Positions 1-13,760 of a DNA stretch of 64,000 nucleotides are shown piece by piece. The stretch covers positions 77,913 to 141,912 of the forward strand of contig JALOLR010000006.1 of assembly GCA_025455885.1 (NCBI GenBank), read 5' to 3'. A program made the translations under genes and the position numbers. How positions within the stretch are numbered: position 1 is the stretch's first letter; each line of letters begins with the position of its first letter. A model generated the notes under the pieces. It had not been told where the DNA came from and searched no databases. It saw only the letters and a list, made by a program, of their open reading frames with translations. Source of the stretch: Acidimicrobiales bacterium (GTDB lineage Bacteria > Actinomycetota > Acidimicrobiia > Acidimicrobiales > Acidimicrobilacustridaceae).

Positions 1-101
1 AAGGGCTGTGACCGGGGCGCGAAGTCGCCCGGACGAGCGGCGCGTTCGACGGCGATCGCCACCCACCGGTCGGTGAGAGGGTTGAGCCGCAGTTGGCTCA
101 C
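1..101 (-). CDS. galT: Galactose-1-phosphate uridylyltransferase, N-terminal fragment
   Basis: Only the first 33 codons lie in the window; the gene continues past base 1. The minus-strand translation from the GTG at 101 contains LRLNPLTDRW followed by VAIAVERAARPGDFA, the characteristic opening of the GalT family. GalT transfers UMP from UDP-glucose to galactose-1-phosphate in the Leloir pathway. The start codon overlaps the TGA of the upstream methyltransferase in a GTGA arrangement, so the two genes are probably co-transcribed and translationally coupled. The catalytic His-Pro-His region lies outside the window, so the call rests on the N-terminal signature alone. Confidence 0.72.
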   Translation of the reverse strand, partial: MSQLRLNPLTDRWVAIAVERAARPGDFAPRSQP

Positions 102-874
102 GTCGCCGCCGGTCGGTACACGGTGACGTGGGTGTCGCTGTCCTCGTCGAAGGGCCGTCCGTCCCAGCCACCCCACCGTTCGGCCCGGGCGAGCCCGGCC
201 TCGCCGGCCAACGCGTCGAGCTGGGCGGGCGTGAGGTAGCGGACGCTCCACGGGCGCAGCCGGACACCGGCGGCGGTGATCTCGACGTGCTGGCCGGTGA
301 TGGTCTGCGTGTCGGCGGTGTGCTCGGTGGCCGTCAGGACCACGCCGTCCGCGGTGACCGATCGCACGTCGAGGGAGGTGCGGGGCACGTCGCCGTCGGC
401 GGGGACGAAGGCCTCGATGGCCAGGCCGCCCCCGGGTGCGAGGAGCCGGGCGCACTGGTCGAGGCAGCGCCGCTGGGCCTCCTCGCTGTCGAGGTTGAAG
501 AACGTGTTGTAGGCGGCGAACACGAGGCGGAAGGCGCCGACGGCGTCGGGGCCGAGACGGGCGTCGCGTGCCGCCGGTGCGGTCTCGCCGAAGAGGTCGG
601 ACATGTCCGCCAGCAGTGGGTGGACCCGCCCGCCGCCGGGCTTCGCGGCGAGGCGCTCGAGCATGGCCGCCGAGGCGTCGACGCCGATGACCGTGAGGCC
701 CCGGGCGGCCAGGGGGACGGCGAGGCGACCCGTTCCCACGCCGAGCTCCACCACGGGGCCGGCGCCGGCGAGCGCGGCGAGCGCCTCGACCGCGGCATCG
801 GTGTCGAACAGCGCGCCGTACCACTCGTCGTAGACGTCGGCGAAGGCGTCGCCGTAGCGAGCGGGGTCGTGCAC
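98..874 (-). CDS. Class I SAM-dependent methyltransferase
   Basis: A 258-residue protein with a Rossmann methyltransferase fold. Motif I is ELGVGTGRLAVPLA (about residues 43-56) and motif II is the acidic GVDAS segment (about 64-68), both expected to bind S-adenosylmethionine. A later FAAYNTFFNLDSEEAQ segment is typical of ubiE-like and Methyltransf_25-type enzymes. The substrate cannot be told from sequence. The GTG at 874 was chosen because a CAGACT hexamer lies at 887-882 on the minus strand, seven bases upstream, which fits a nearly leaderless transcript. A much longer antisense frame runs on upstream across the next gene and is not real. The stop overlaps the start of the galT fragment. 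Confidence 0.85.
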   Translation of the reverse strand: MHDPARYGDAFADVYDEWYGALFDTDAAVEALAALAGAGPVVELGVGTGRLAVPLAARGLTVIGVDASAAMLERLAAKPGGGRVHPLLADMSDLFGETAPAARDARLGPDAVGAFRLVFAAYNTFFNLDSEEAQRRCLDQCARLLAPGGGLAIEAFVPADGDVPRTSLDVRSVTADGVVLTATEHTADTQTITGQHVEITAAGVRLRPWSVRYLTPAQLDALAGEAGLARAERWGGWDGRPFDEDSDTHVTVYRPAAT

Positions 875-961
875 GGCGGACAGTCTGACCGCCCTGCCGA
901 CCCGGCCGGGGATCTCCGTCGTGGCCGTCCGCGCTCGGCTCCCCCCTAGCCTGGAAGGGCC

Positions 962-2197
962 ATGTCCGCCGACGCCTCGCGCTCCTCCGCCGACCCGCCC
1001 GTGACGTACCTCGACCATGCGGCGACCACGCCGATGCGACCCGAGGCGGTCGAGGCGATGCTGCCGTTCCTCACGGAGCGCTACGCCAACCCCTCCGGCG
1101 CGCACCGCATGGCCCGCGACGCCAATCGCGCCCTCGACGACGCCCGTGACCAGTTCGCCGCCGCGCTCGGCTGCACGCCCGGCGAGGTGGTCTTCACCAG
1201 CGGTGGCACCGAGTCCGACAACCTCGCCGTGTTCGGCGCCCGCCGCCGCAGCGGGGAGGTGGGGCCCGACGGGCTGGCCGTGTGCTCGGCGATCGAGCAC
1301 CACGCCGTGCTCGACGCCGTCGCCGCCCTGGGGGGGCGCACGGTGGACGTCGACCGGACCGGGACCGTCGACCTGGCCGCCCTCGCCGAGGAGCTCGACG
1401 CAGCCGCCGCCCGCCACCGGGCCGGCACCGGGCCGGCGGTTCGCCTCGTGTCGGTGATGGCGGTCAACAACGAGGTCGGCACCGTCCAGCCCCTCCCCGA
1501 GGTGGCCGAGGTCGTCCGGCGCCACGCCCCCGACGCGCTCCTGCACACCGACGCCGTCCAGGGCTTCTGCGCCCTCGACGTGGCCGCGGTGGCGTCGGTG
1601 GCCGACCTCGTCACCGTGTCCGCCCACAAGTTCGGTGGGCCGAAGGGCATCGGCGTGCTGGTCGTGCGCCCCGGGGTCGAGCTCACCGCCCGGCAGGTGG
1701 GTGGCGGCCAGGAACGTGGCCACCGGCCGGGTACCCCCGACGTCGCGGGGATCGTGGCGGCCGGCGTGGCCGCCCGTGCCACCGTCGCCGACCGCACCGC
1801 CGAGGTCGACCGGCTCGCCGAGCTCCGCGATCGCCTGGTCGAGGGCCTGCTGGCGAGCGTCCCGGACGTGGTGGAGACCGGTGTGCCCACGTCGGACGGC
1901 GCGCCCGATCGCTCCGGGCGCGCGCCCGGCATCGCCCACGTGTGCATCGGCGGTGTGGAGAGCGAGTCGCTGATCTTCCTCCTCGAGCGGGCCGGCGTGT
2001 TCGCGTCGGCGGCGTCGTCGTGCTCGAGTGGCGCGGCCCAGCCGTCCCACGTCCTCGCCGCCATGGGTGTCGAGCCGCGGGCGGCCGGCGGCGCGCTCCG
2101 CCTGTCGCTCGGGTGGTCGAGCACCGAGGCCGACGTCGACCACGCCCTCGCCGCCGTCCCCGCCGCGGTGGAGCAGCTCCGCCGCTTCGCGCTCTAG
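962..2197 (+). CDS. Cysteine desulfurase (IscS/NifS family)
   Basis: A 411-residue PLP enzyme that releases sulfur from cysteine as an enzyme-bound persulfide. It opens with the family signature YLDHAATTP. Other landmarks are GGTESDNLA (81-89), the VNNEVGT segment (168-174), HTDAVQ (195-200), the PLP lysine K223 in SAHKFGGPKGIG, and the catalytic loop cysteine C354 in ASSCSSGAAQPSH. The gene ends 17 bases before mnmA, which uses persulfide sulfur for tRNA thiolation, so this enzyme is the likely donor. It may also serve Fe-S clusters; no iscU or suf genes are in view. A TAGCCT hexamer at 947-952 and a purine-rich GGAAGGG precede the ATG. Confidence 0.93.
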   Translation: MSADASRSSADPPVTYLDHAATTPMRPEAVEAMLPFLTERYANPSGAHRMARDANRALDDARDQFAAALGCTPGEVVFTSGGTESDNLAVFGARRRSGEVGPDGLAVCSAIEHHAVLDAVAALGGRTVDVDRTGTVDLAALAEELDAAAARHRAGTGPAVRLVSVMAVNNEVGTVQPLPEVAEVVRRHAPDALLHTDAVQGFCALDVAAVASVADLVTVSAHKFGGPKGIGVLVVRPGVELTARQVGGGQERGHRPGTPDVAGIVAAGVAARATVADRTAEVDRLAELRDRLVEGLLASVPDVVETGVPTSDGAPDRSGRAPGIAHVCIGGVESESLIFLLERAGVFASAASSCSSGAAQPSHVLAAMGVEPRAAGGALRLSLGWSSTEADVDHALAAVPAAVEQLRRFAL

Positions 2198-2214
2198 GGA
2201 CGGGGGTCGAGGTC

Positions 2215-3342
2215 GTGCAGGTCCTGGTCGCGATGTCCGGTGGGGTCGATTCGTCGCTGGCCGCGGCGATCCTGCGCGACGAGGGCCACGAGGTCGTCGG
2301 GGTCACGCTCAAGCTGTGGGGCGGCGAGAGCGACTCGGGGTGCTGCTCGGTCAGCGACGTGGACGACGCCCGCCGGGTGGCCGACCAGTTGGGGGTCGAG
2401 CACCTGGTGTTCAACTTCGCCGACGACTTCGACCGTCTCGTCGTCGACCCGTACGTCCGCGACCACGCCTCGGGGGTCACCCCGAACCCGTGCATCGAGT
2501 GCAACCGCCACCTGAAGTTCGACCGGCTCCTGCACCGAGCCGGCGCGCTGGGCTTCGACGCCCTCGCCACCGGCCACCACGCCCGGGTGGCCGCGACCGG
2601 CCCCGGTGGTCGCCCCCGCCTGGCCCGGGCGGTCGACGGGGCCAAGGACCAGAGCTACGTGCTGCACATGCTGCGGGCCGAGCAGCTCGAGCGCCTGGTG
2701 CTCCCGATCGGCGCGATGACGAAGGCGGAGGTCCGCGACCGGGCTGAGGCCCTCGGCCTGCGCACCGCGCACAAGCGCGAGAGCCAGGACGTCTGCTTCA
2801 TCACGCGCGCCGGCGGCGGACGCCGCACGTTCCTGGGCTCGCGGATCGACGTCGGTCCGGGGCGACTGGTCGACGCGGACGGAGCGGACGTGGGGCACGT
2901 CGACGCCGTCGAGCTCGTGACGGTGGGCCAGCGTCGGGGTCTCGGACCGGCGGGCGACGGTTCCCCGCGCTACGCCCTGGCTGTCGACGTGTCGGCGCGC
3001 ACCGTCGTCGTGGGCACGGCCGCGGACCTGCTCTCGCCGGGGGTCACGGTCGCGGCGATGTCCTGGGTCGACGAGGCGGCTCGACGCGACGTCGTCCACG
3101 GGAGGCTCCTGCGGCTGACTGCACAGCTCAGCGCCCACGGCCACCCGGCGCCCGTGGCCTCGGTGGAACCGCTCGGATCCGACGCGGGCGTGGGTGGCGT
3201 GCAGGTGTCGTGGGTCGATCCGGTCCCCCGGGTGGCGCCGGGTCAGAGCGTCGTGCTCTACGACGGCGACGTCGTCCTCGGCGGCGGCATCGCTGTCGGC
3301 GGCGGTATCGCCGCCGACAGCGCGTCTTCCTCGAACTGTTGA
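2215..3342 (+). CDS. mnmA: tRNA 2-thiouridine(34) synthase MnmA
   Basis: A 375-residue ATP-dependent tRNA thiolase that makes 2-thiouridine at the wobble base of Glu, Gln and Lys tRNAs. The PP-loop SGGVDSS is at residues 8-14. The two catalytic cysteines are visible as C96 in NPCIECN and C194 in SQDVCFI. Length is normal for the family. The GTG start lies eight or so bases after a GGGACGGGGG Shine-Dalgarno-like stretch and close behind the cysteine desulfurase, implying an operon in which that enzyme supplies sulfur. The last two codons and the stop lie inside a perfect 50-bp palindrome. Confidence 0.94.
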   Translation: MQVLVAMSGGVDSSLAAAILRDEGHEVVGVTLKLWGGESDSGCCSVSDVDDARRVADQLGVEHLVFNFADDFDRLVVDPYVRDHASGVTPNPCIECNRHLKFDRLLHRAGALGFDALATGHHARVAATGPGGRPRLARAVDGAKDQSYVLHMLRAEQLERLVLPIGAMTKAEVRDRAEALGLRTAHKRESQDVCFITRAGGGRRTFLGSRIDVGPGRLVDADGADVGHVDAVELVTVGQRRGLGPAGDGSPRYALAVDVSARTVVVGTAADLLSPGVTVAAMSWVDEAARRDVVHGRLLRLTAQLSAHGHPAPVASVEPLGSDAGVGGVQVSWVDPVPRVAPGQSVVLYDGDVVLGGGIAVGGGIAADSASSSNC

Positions 3343-3380
3343 GTGTTCAGCTCGCCGCGGCGAGCTGAACACTCAACAGT

Positions 3381-3382
<2 letters not shown>
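3333..3382. terminator. Perfect 50-bp palindrome between convergent genes; probable bidirectional terminator
   Basis: Bases 3333-3357 are the exact reverse complement of 3358-3382, with no spacer; the centre is CCGCGG. The palindrome carries the last codons and stop of mnmA and ends inside the stop of the convergent membrane-protein gene. It is about 56% G+C, clearly lower than its surroundings. RNA from either strand would fold into a very stable hairpin, which fits bidirectional termination. No U-tract follows on either side. Confidence 0.75.
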
Positions 3383-7608
<4,226 letters not shown>

Positions 7609-7653
7609 AACGTCGGGCGTGGCGACGAGGGTCGCCGGCGAGGGAGTGCGAAG

Positions 7654-8316
7654 GTGACGATCAAGGCCGTGGTCCTCGACTTCGGGGGCGTGTACACCGC
7701 GTCGCCCTTCACCGGTCTGCGGAGCTGGCACGAGGAGCGGGGCCTCGATGCCGCGGTGGGGCTGCGCATCGTGTTCGGCCCGTACGACCAGGACACCGAC
7801 CATCCGTGGCACCGGGTCGAACGGGGCGAGCTGGCCATCGCTGCGGCCGCCGAGCAGATCAAGGCGATCGCCGCCGAGGAGGGCCTCGAGCTCGACCTGT
7901 TCGAGCTCTTCTCGGCGATGGGGGGCGAAGGAGGGGCCCGCAGCGACGTCGTGGACCTGACCCTCGCGCTGCGCGCCGAGGGGTATCGCACGGCGCTGAT
8001 CACCAACAACGTGGCCGAGTTCGCCGACGGCTGGCGCGCGATGATCCCCGTCGAGGACCTCTTCGAGGTCGTGGTCGACTCCTCCGCGGTCGGGATGCGC
8101 AAGCCCGATCCGGCCATCTTTCGTGCGACCCTCGACCAGCTCGGGCTGGCGCCGCACGAAGCGGTGTTCCTCGACGACGCGCCGGGCAACGTCAGGGCGG
8201 CCGAGGCGCTCGGCATGCGGGCGATCCTCGTCGAGGACGACCACGGCCCGGCGTTCGCGGCGCTGCGCCGACTCCTCGACGACGAAGGGCTCCAAAACAA
8301 GAACTTGACTTCCTGA
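7654..8316 (+). CDS. HAD-family hydrolase
   Basis: A 220-residue haloacid-dehalogenase-like hydrolase. Motif I is VVLDFGGVYT with nucleophile D9, motif II is ALITNN, motif III is the lysine of GMRKPDPAIF, and motif IV is VFLDDAPGNV. The DFGGV form of motif I, lacking the second aspartate common in phosphatases, is usual in HADs related to the N-terminal domain of soluble epoxide hydrolase. The substrate is unknown. The GTG start is preceded by the purine-rich GGGAGTGCGAAG. It follows ligA by 45 bases on the same strand. Its last codons contain an AT-rich promoter for the next gene. Confidence 0.87.
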   Translation: MTIKAVVLDFGGVYTASPFTGLRSWHEERGLDAAVGLRIVFGPYDQDTDHPWHRVERGELAIAAAAEQIKAIAAEEGLELDLFELFSAMGGEGGARSDVVDLTLALRAEGYRTALITNNVAEFADGWRAMIPVEDLFEVVVDSSAVGMRKPDPAIFRATLDQLGLAPHEAVFLDDAPGNVRAAEALGMRAILVEDDHGPAFAALRRLLDDEGLQNKNLTS

Positions 8317-8334
8317 TATCTATTTCCGTATGAT
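8305..8334 (+). promoter_or_regulatory. Near-consensus sigma70-type promoter for the small zinc-ribbon gene
   Basis: TTGACT at 8305-8310 and TATGAT at 8329-8334 are separated by 18 bases. The element overlaps the end and stop codon of the HAD gene in an AT-rich island unusual for this window. Transcription would begin near 8341, giving a leader of roughly 27 bases before the ATG at 8368. Confidence 0.75.
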
Positions 8335-8367
8335 GGCCCGGTCGCAGCCACCGACCTCGAGGTGACC

Positions 8368-8526
8368 ATGCCGTCCGCCCCCGCTCTTCCCACCTTCGAC
8401 CACACCGTCGTCGAGCCCTGTCCGGTGTGCGACACCGAGGCCGAGATCCGCTGTCCCGCGTGCAACAGCACCGGGTGGATGGTCGTGCGCCGGATCGAGC
8501 GCGTGGAGCTCGTCGCGGCGTCCTGA
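8368..8526 (+). CDS. Small four-cysteine zinc-ribbon protein
   Basis: A 52-residue ORF beginning MPSAPALPTF. Its core reads CPVCDTEAEI then RCPACNSTGW, two CxxC pairs spaced as in a zinc ribbon and resembling half of a DnaJ-type zinc finger. The rest is basic and hydrophobic (MVVRRIERVELV). A GAGGTGA at 8359-8365 precedes the ATG closely; a GTG at 8362 is an alternative start. One of the best promoters in the window lies upstream, which supports expression despite the small size. Function is unknown; zinc binding and a nucleic-acid or protein-interaction role are inferences from the cysteine pattern. Confidence 0.7.
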   Translation: MPSAPALPTFDHTVVEPCPVCDTEAEIRCPACNSTGWMVVRRIERVELVAAS

Positions 8527-8577
8527 ACGCCGCGTCCCGAAACGTGGCGCTGGTCGGCGGGGCGCAGGCGACCGATC

Positions 8578-9033
8578 TCAGACCACGGAGAAGCACCACG
8601 AGGTGTTCGACGACTGCGCAGGACCGGTCTCGGTGCGCCAGAAGGTGGCCACGATGCAGTTCCGCCCCGCCGGCCAGAACTCGATGGCCTTGCCCGGTCC
8701 GGGCTGGAAGAACACCTGGCTCAGCTGGGGGACGGCCAGCACCTCGTCGAGGGGGAGCGGCGTGCCGTTGACGGCGAGCTCGGCCTCGTAGCCCGGAGCG
8801 AGGTCGATCCCGATCTGGTCCTGTTGGAGGATCTTCGAGTCCGGGGCCGGGATCAGCCGTTCGATGGAGCCGCCGGCGAGGTTCGTCGACGGATCGCCGG
8901 CCAGCTGCACCAGCAGGTAGACGGCGACGACCACGATGGCCACGAGCACTGCGTAGCCGGCGTGGCGAGGCTGGAGGCGTCGGGTCGGGCGGTCGGGCGA
9001 GGCCTCGGGGGCCGGGGGGGCGGCGTCGGTCAT
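8578..9033 (-). CDS. Single-pass membrane protein with extracytoplasmic domain, unknown function
   Basis: A 151-residue protein with a proline-rich cytoplasmic N-terminus, one transmembrane segment at about residues 27-45 (GYAVLVAIVVVAVYLLVQLAG) and an outward domain of about 100 residues. The domain includes GSIERLIPAPDSKILQQDQIG and ends WCFSVV, with two cysteines (CIVATFW and WCFS) that could form a disulfide. I recognise the general pattern from uncharacterised Acidimicrobiia proteins but no named family. A CACACT hexamer at 9045-9040, six bases upstream of the ATG on the minus strand, suggests a leaderless transcript. It is divergent from the PASTA kinase, which hints at, but does not prove, a cell-envelope link. 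Confidence 0.68.
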   Translation of the reverse strand: MTDAAPPAPEASPDRPTRRLQPRHAGYAVLVAIVVVAVYLLVQLAGDPSTNLAGGSIERLIPAPDSKILQQDQIGIDLAPGYEAELAVNGTPLPLDEVLAVPQLSQVFFQPGPGKAIEFWPAGRNCIVATFWRTETGPAQSSNTSWCFSVV

Positions 9034-9108
9034 CGGATCAGTGTGCCCGGCCCCGGCGCGTGACCGCCCACTCGGGCGGATCCGGGAGGCGCGAGGGGTC
9101 GCCGAATC

Positions 9109-9136
9109 ACACGCGTGTAACCACTATCCTCCACGC

Positions 9137-9140
<4 letters not shown>
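9109..9140 (+). promoter_or_regulatory. Kinase promoter with two CACGCGTG palindromes
   Basis: ACACGCGTGT at 9109-9118 and CCACGCGTGG at 9131-9140 are both perfect palindromes sharing CACGCGTG. Their centres are 22 bases apart, about two helical turns. TATCCT at 9125-9130 lies between them, placing the predicted start of transcription on the GTG at 9137. The arrangement is that of an operator pair flanking a -10 element. No clear -35 hexamer is present. Confidence 0.55.
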
Positions 9141-11245
<2,105 letters not shown>

Positions 11246-11298
11246 GCGCCCGCCGGGCCCCTCCGGAGCGTGCGGGCCGTGCCGGTACCCTGAGCGCC

Positions 11299-12882
11299 GT
11301 GGCCCCGACCGATCCCCGACCGCCGCGCCCGCCGGCGGGCTCGGACGGCGGAGGAGCAGGGGATCCGGTGACCGCGGTGGGCGAGTACCGCGATGCCGAC
11401 GAGCTCGAGGTCGGCATCGAGCCTCCCGGTGTCGACGAGGTCGTGGTGGTGCCGTGGAGCCTCCTCCTGCGCCGACGGGTGGAGGGACGGCTCTCGGCCA
11501 GCCCGCGCGGTCCGTGGATCGTCCTCGCCGCCGCCCTGCTCGGCGTCTTCACGGCCAGCTTCACGATCACCGTGCTCGCCGTCTCCCTCGCGGACATCGC
11601 CCGCGATCTCGGCAGCTCCACGAGCGTGCTGACCTGGGCCATCGTCGCCCCCAGTCTGGCCATGGCGGTCCTCGGCCCGATCGCGGGGAAGCTGTCGGAC
11701 CGCCTCGGGGCGCGACGCGTCTACCTCTGGAGCCTGGTCGGCGTCACCGTCTTCTCGGCGGCGGCGGTGGTGGCGTGGGACGCGGCCTCGCTCATCGGGT
11801 TCCGGTTCCTCGGCGCGGTGTTCGGTGCCGCCGCCGGCCCCTCGGCGTTGTCGATGATCAACCGGAGCTTCCCGCCCGAGCGCCGGGCGCAGGCCCTGGG
11901 GTACTGGTCGCTCGTCGGGGCGGGAGCGCCGGTGCTGGGTGTGGTGATCGGAGGGCCGTTGGTCGACGCCTACGGCTGGCGGTGGATCTTCGTGATCCAG
12001 ACCCCGATCGCCCTCGCGGCGCTGGTGGTCGGGTTCCTGGTGCTCCCCTTCGCGCCGCGTGGGCCCCGAGTGCCGTTCGACGTGGCCGGCTCGGCGCTGC
12101 TCGCCACCGGTGTGGGGTCTCTCCTCGTGGCCCTCAACCGCGGGCCCGAGATGGGATGGTCGAGCCCGCTGGTCGTCGGGGGCTTCCTGGTGGGTCCGCT
12201 GCTGCTGGCCTGGTTCGTACGCGTCGAGAACCGCACGGCCCATCCGCTGCTGCCGATGCGGTGGTTCCGCCAGCGCAACTTCACGTTCCCGATGGTCAAC
12301 CAGTTCTTCGCCAACTTCGCCTACATGGGCGGCTTCATCCTCACGCCGTTGCTGCTCACCGAGGTGTTGGGCTACAGCACCACCAAGACCGGTCTGGTGT
12401 CGATCGCCCGCCCGCTGGCGTTCTCCATCGCCGGTCCGGTGGCCGGCTATCTGGCCGTGAAGCTGGGTGAGCGGACCATCGGTGTGGCGGGCTCCCTGTG
12501 CCTCGCCGCCTCCACCATGGGGCTCGCGGCGATCACCGCCGACAGCAGCCTGCTCTGGATCGAGCTGTCGTTGATCCTGTCCGGGGTCGGCATGGGTGCT
12601 GCGGCCCCCTCGATGATCGCCAGCATCGCCAACGCGGTCGACCAGAGGGATCTCGGGGTGGCCAGCGCGGCGGCGCAGACGATGAGCCAGATCGGCGTCG
12701 TGGCCGGCATGCAGATCCTGCTCACCGTGCAGGTGGCGTTCGTGGCCTCCCGCGGGGACGCCTCGTACGGCATCGCGTACCACGTGGGCACGGCGGCGGC
12801 GCTGGCCGCGGCGGCGGCTGCGGCGATGGTGCGCAGCTCCCGCCGCTCGTCCCGGGCACCGACGGCGGTCGCGACGGCCTGA
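11299..12882 (+). CDS. MFS transporter, DHA2-like 14-helix drug/proton antiporter family
   Basis: A 527-residue transporter with a disordered N-terminal tail of about 70 residues followed by many hydrophobic helices, starting GPWIVLAAALLGVFTASFTITVL. The motif GKLSDRLGARRVY after the second helix is the MFS motif A, and GAGAPVLGVVIGGPLVD in helix five is motif C of drug antiporters. A 14-helix export topology of the DHA2 type is likely; the substrate is unknown. A TACCCT hexamer at 11286-11291 is seven bases before the GTG, predicting a leaderless mRNA independent of the kinase gene 54 bases upstream. Confidence 0.88.
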   Translation: MAPTDPRPPRPPAGSDGGGAGDPVTAVGEYRDADELEVGIEPPGVDEVVVVPWSLLLRRRVEGRLSASPRGPWIVLAAALLGVFTASFTITVLAVSLADIARDLGSSTSVLTWAIVAPSLAMAVLGPIAGKLSDRLGARRVYLWSLVGVTVFSAAAVVAWDAASLIGFRFLGAVFGAAAGPSALSMINRSFPPERRAQALGYWSLVGAGAPVLGVVIGGPLVDAYGWRWIFVIQTPIALAALVVGFLVLPFAPRGPRVPFDVAGSALLATGVGSLLVALNRGPEMGWSSPLVVGGFLVGPLLLAWFVRVENRTAHPLLPMRWFRQRNFTFPMVNQFFANFAYMGGFILTPLLLTEVLGYSTTKTGLVSIARPLAFSIAGPVAGYLAVKLGERTIGVAGSLCLAASTMGLAAITADSSLLWIELSLILSGVGMGAAAPSMIASIANAVDQRDLGVASAAAQTMSQIGVVAGMQILLTVQVAFVASRGDASYGIAYHVGTAAALAAAAAAAMVRSSRRSSRAPTAVATA

Positions 12883-12961
12883 GGCGCGCCGGGCCGAACG
12901 TGGGGGTCGGCGGGCCGCCGCCGCTGCTCGGCCAACCGGCGAGGTGCCCCGGAGGAGTCCC

Positions 12962-13381
12962 TCAGGAGGCGGTGAGGTCCTTCACCGCCTGGGCGATGGC
13001 GATGGCGTCGGGGTCGGGGGTGATCGACTGGGCCTGCAGCGCCATCAACTTCGTGATGTCCCCCTGCACCTTGATGCGCCCGGCCATGAACGCCTGCATG
13101 GCGACGTTCAGGTCCTGGTCGACGAAGATCGACTTCGCGGTGGCGTACTCGACGGTCACGGTGAGGTCCGGGCCCTCGAGGTGGCCCTCCTCCACGAGCA
13201 GCTCGCCGTTGGAGGTGTCGACGTGGCCCTTCATGTCCCCGCCGTCGAAGGGCGTCTCGATCACCACCACGTTCATCTTCATCGTGAGCGGCGGCTCACC
13301 GGCCGGTTGGGGCATCTCGTCACGGATGCGACGCACCGCCTCGAGCCACTCCGGGCTGAGGAACTCGTACTGCTCGGACAC
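12962..13381 (-). CDS. SCP2 sterol-binding-domain protein
   Basis: A 139-residue single-domain protein beginning SEQYEFLSPEWLEAVRRI. The later segment VQGDITKLMALQ is the typical end of SCP2 domains, where a lipid pocket is capped. These proteins bind hydrophobic acyl or sterol-like ligands; the ligand here is unknown. The GTG start at 13381 has a strong GAGGAGGG Shine-Dalgarno eight or so bases upstream. A TAGGGT hexamer at 13420-13415 on the minus strand would give a leader of about 27 bases, one of the few clearly leadered genes here. It is divergent from gatC and convergent with the MFS gene. Confidence 0.85.
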   Translation of the reverse strand: MSEQYEFLSPEWLEAVRRIRDEMPQPAGEPPLTMKMNVVVIETPFDGGDMKGHVDTSNGELLVEEGHLEGPDLTVTVEYATAKSIFVDQDLNVAMQAFMAGRIKVQGDITKLMALQAQSITPDPDAIAIAQAVKDLTAS

Positions 13382-13457
13382 CGGACCCTCCTCGAACCAC
13401 GACGAACGACGCCGACCCTATCGGGGCGGCCCGACGCCCCACCTAGCATGGCGGTCT

Positions 13458-13760
13458 ATGTCGAACCGCCTCACACGCGAGGACGTGGCCCACGTGGCCC
13501 GCCTCGCCCGCCTCACCCTCGGCGAGACCGAGCTCGACCTCTACACCGAGCAGCTCGGGGCCGTGCTCGACCATGCCGAGGACGTGGCGGCTCTCGACCT
13601 CGACGACGTGGAGCCGACCGCCCATCCGATCGAGCTCGTGAACGTGTTGCGCCCCGACGAGGTGGGGCCGTGCCTCGACCGTGACGAGGTGCTCGCCCAG
13701 GCCCCCGCCGTGGAGGACGGGCGCTTCCGGGTGCCGGCCATCCTGGGCGAGGAGCCGTGA
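13458..13760 (+). CDS. gatC: Asp/Glu-tRNA amidotransferase subunit C
   Basis: A 100-residue subunit that holds GatA and GatB together in the amidotransferase making Gln-tRNA(Gln) and/or Asn-tRNA(Asn). It has the family opening [15 protein letters not shown] and the central [18 protein letters not shown]. The ATG at 13458 lies eight bases after a TAGCAT hexamer (13444-13449), implying a nearly leaderless start. The stop overlaps the gatA GTG, and gatA in turn overlaps gatB, so gatCAB is a tight operon. Confidence 0.95.
   Translation: MSNRLTREDVAHVARLARLTLGETELDLYTEQLGAVLDHAEDVAALDLDDVEPTAHPIELVNVLRPDEVGPCLDRDEVLAQAPAVEDGRFRVPAILGEEP

Noticed and set aside
98-2143. A 681-codon open frame on the minus strand running across the methyltransferase and the cysteine desulfurase
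   Set aside because: Only its last 258 codons look like a protein family. The rest is antisense to the desulfurase and is a product of high G+C, which leaves few stop codons.
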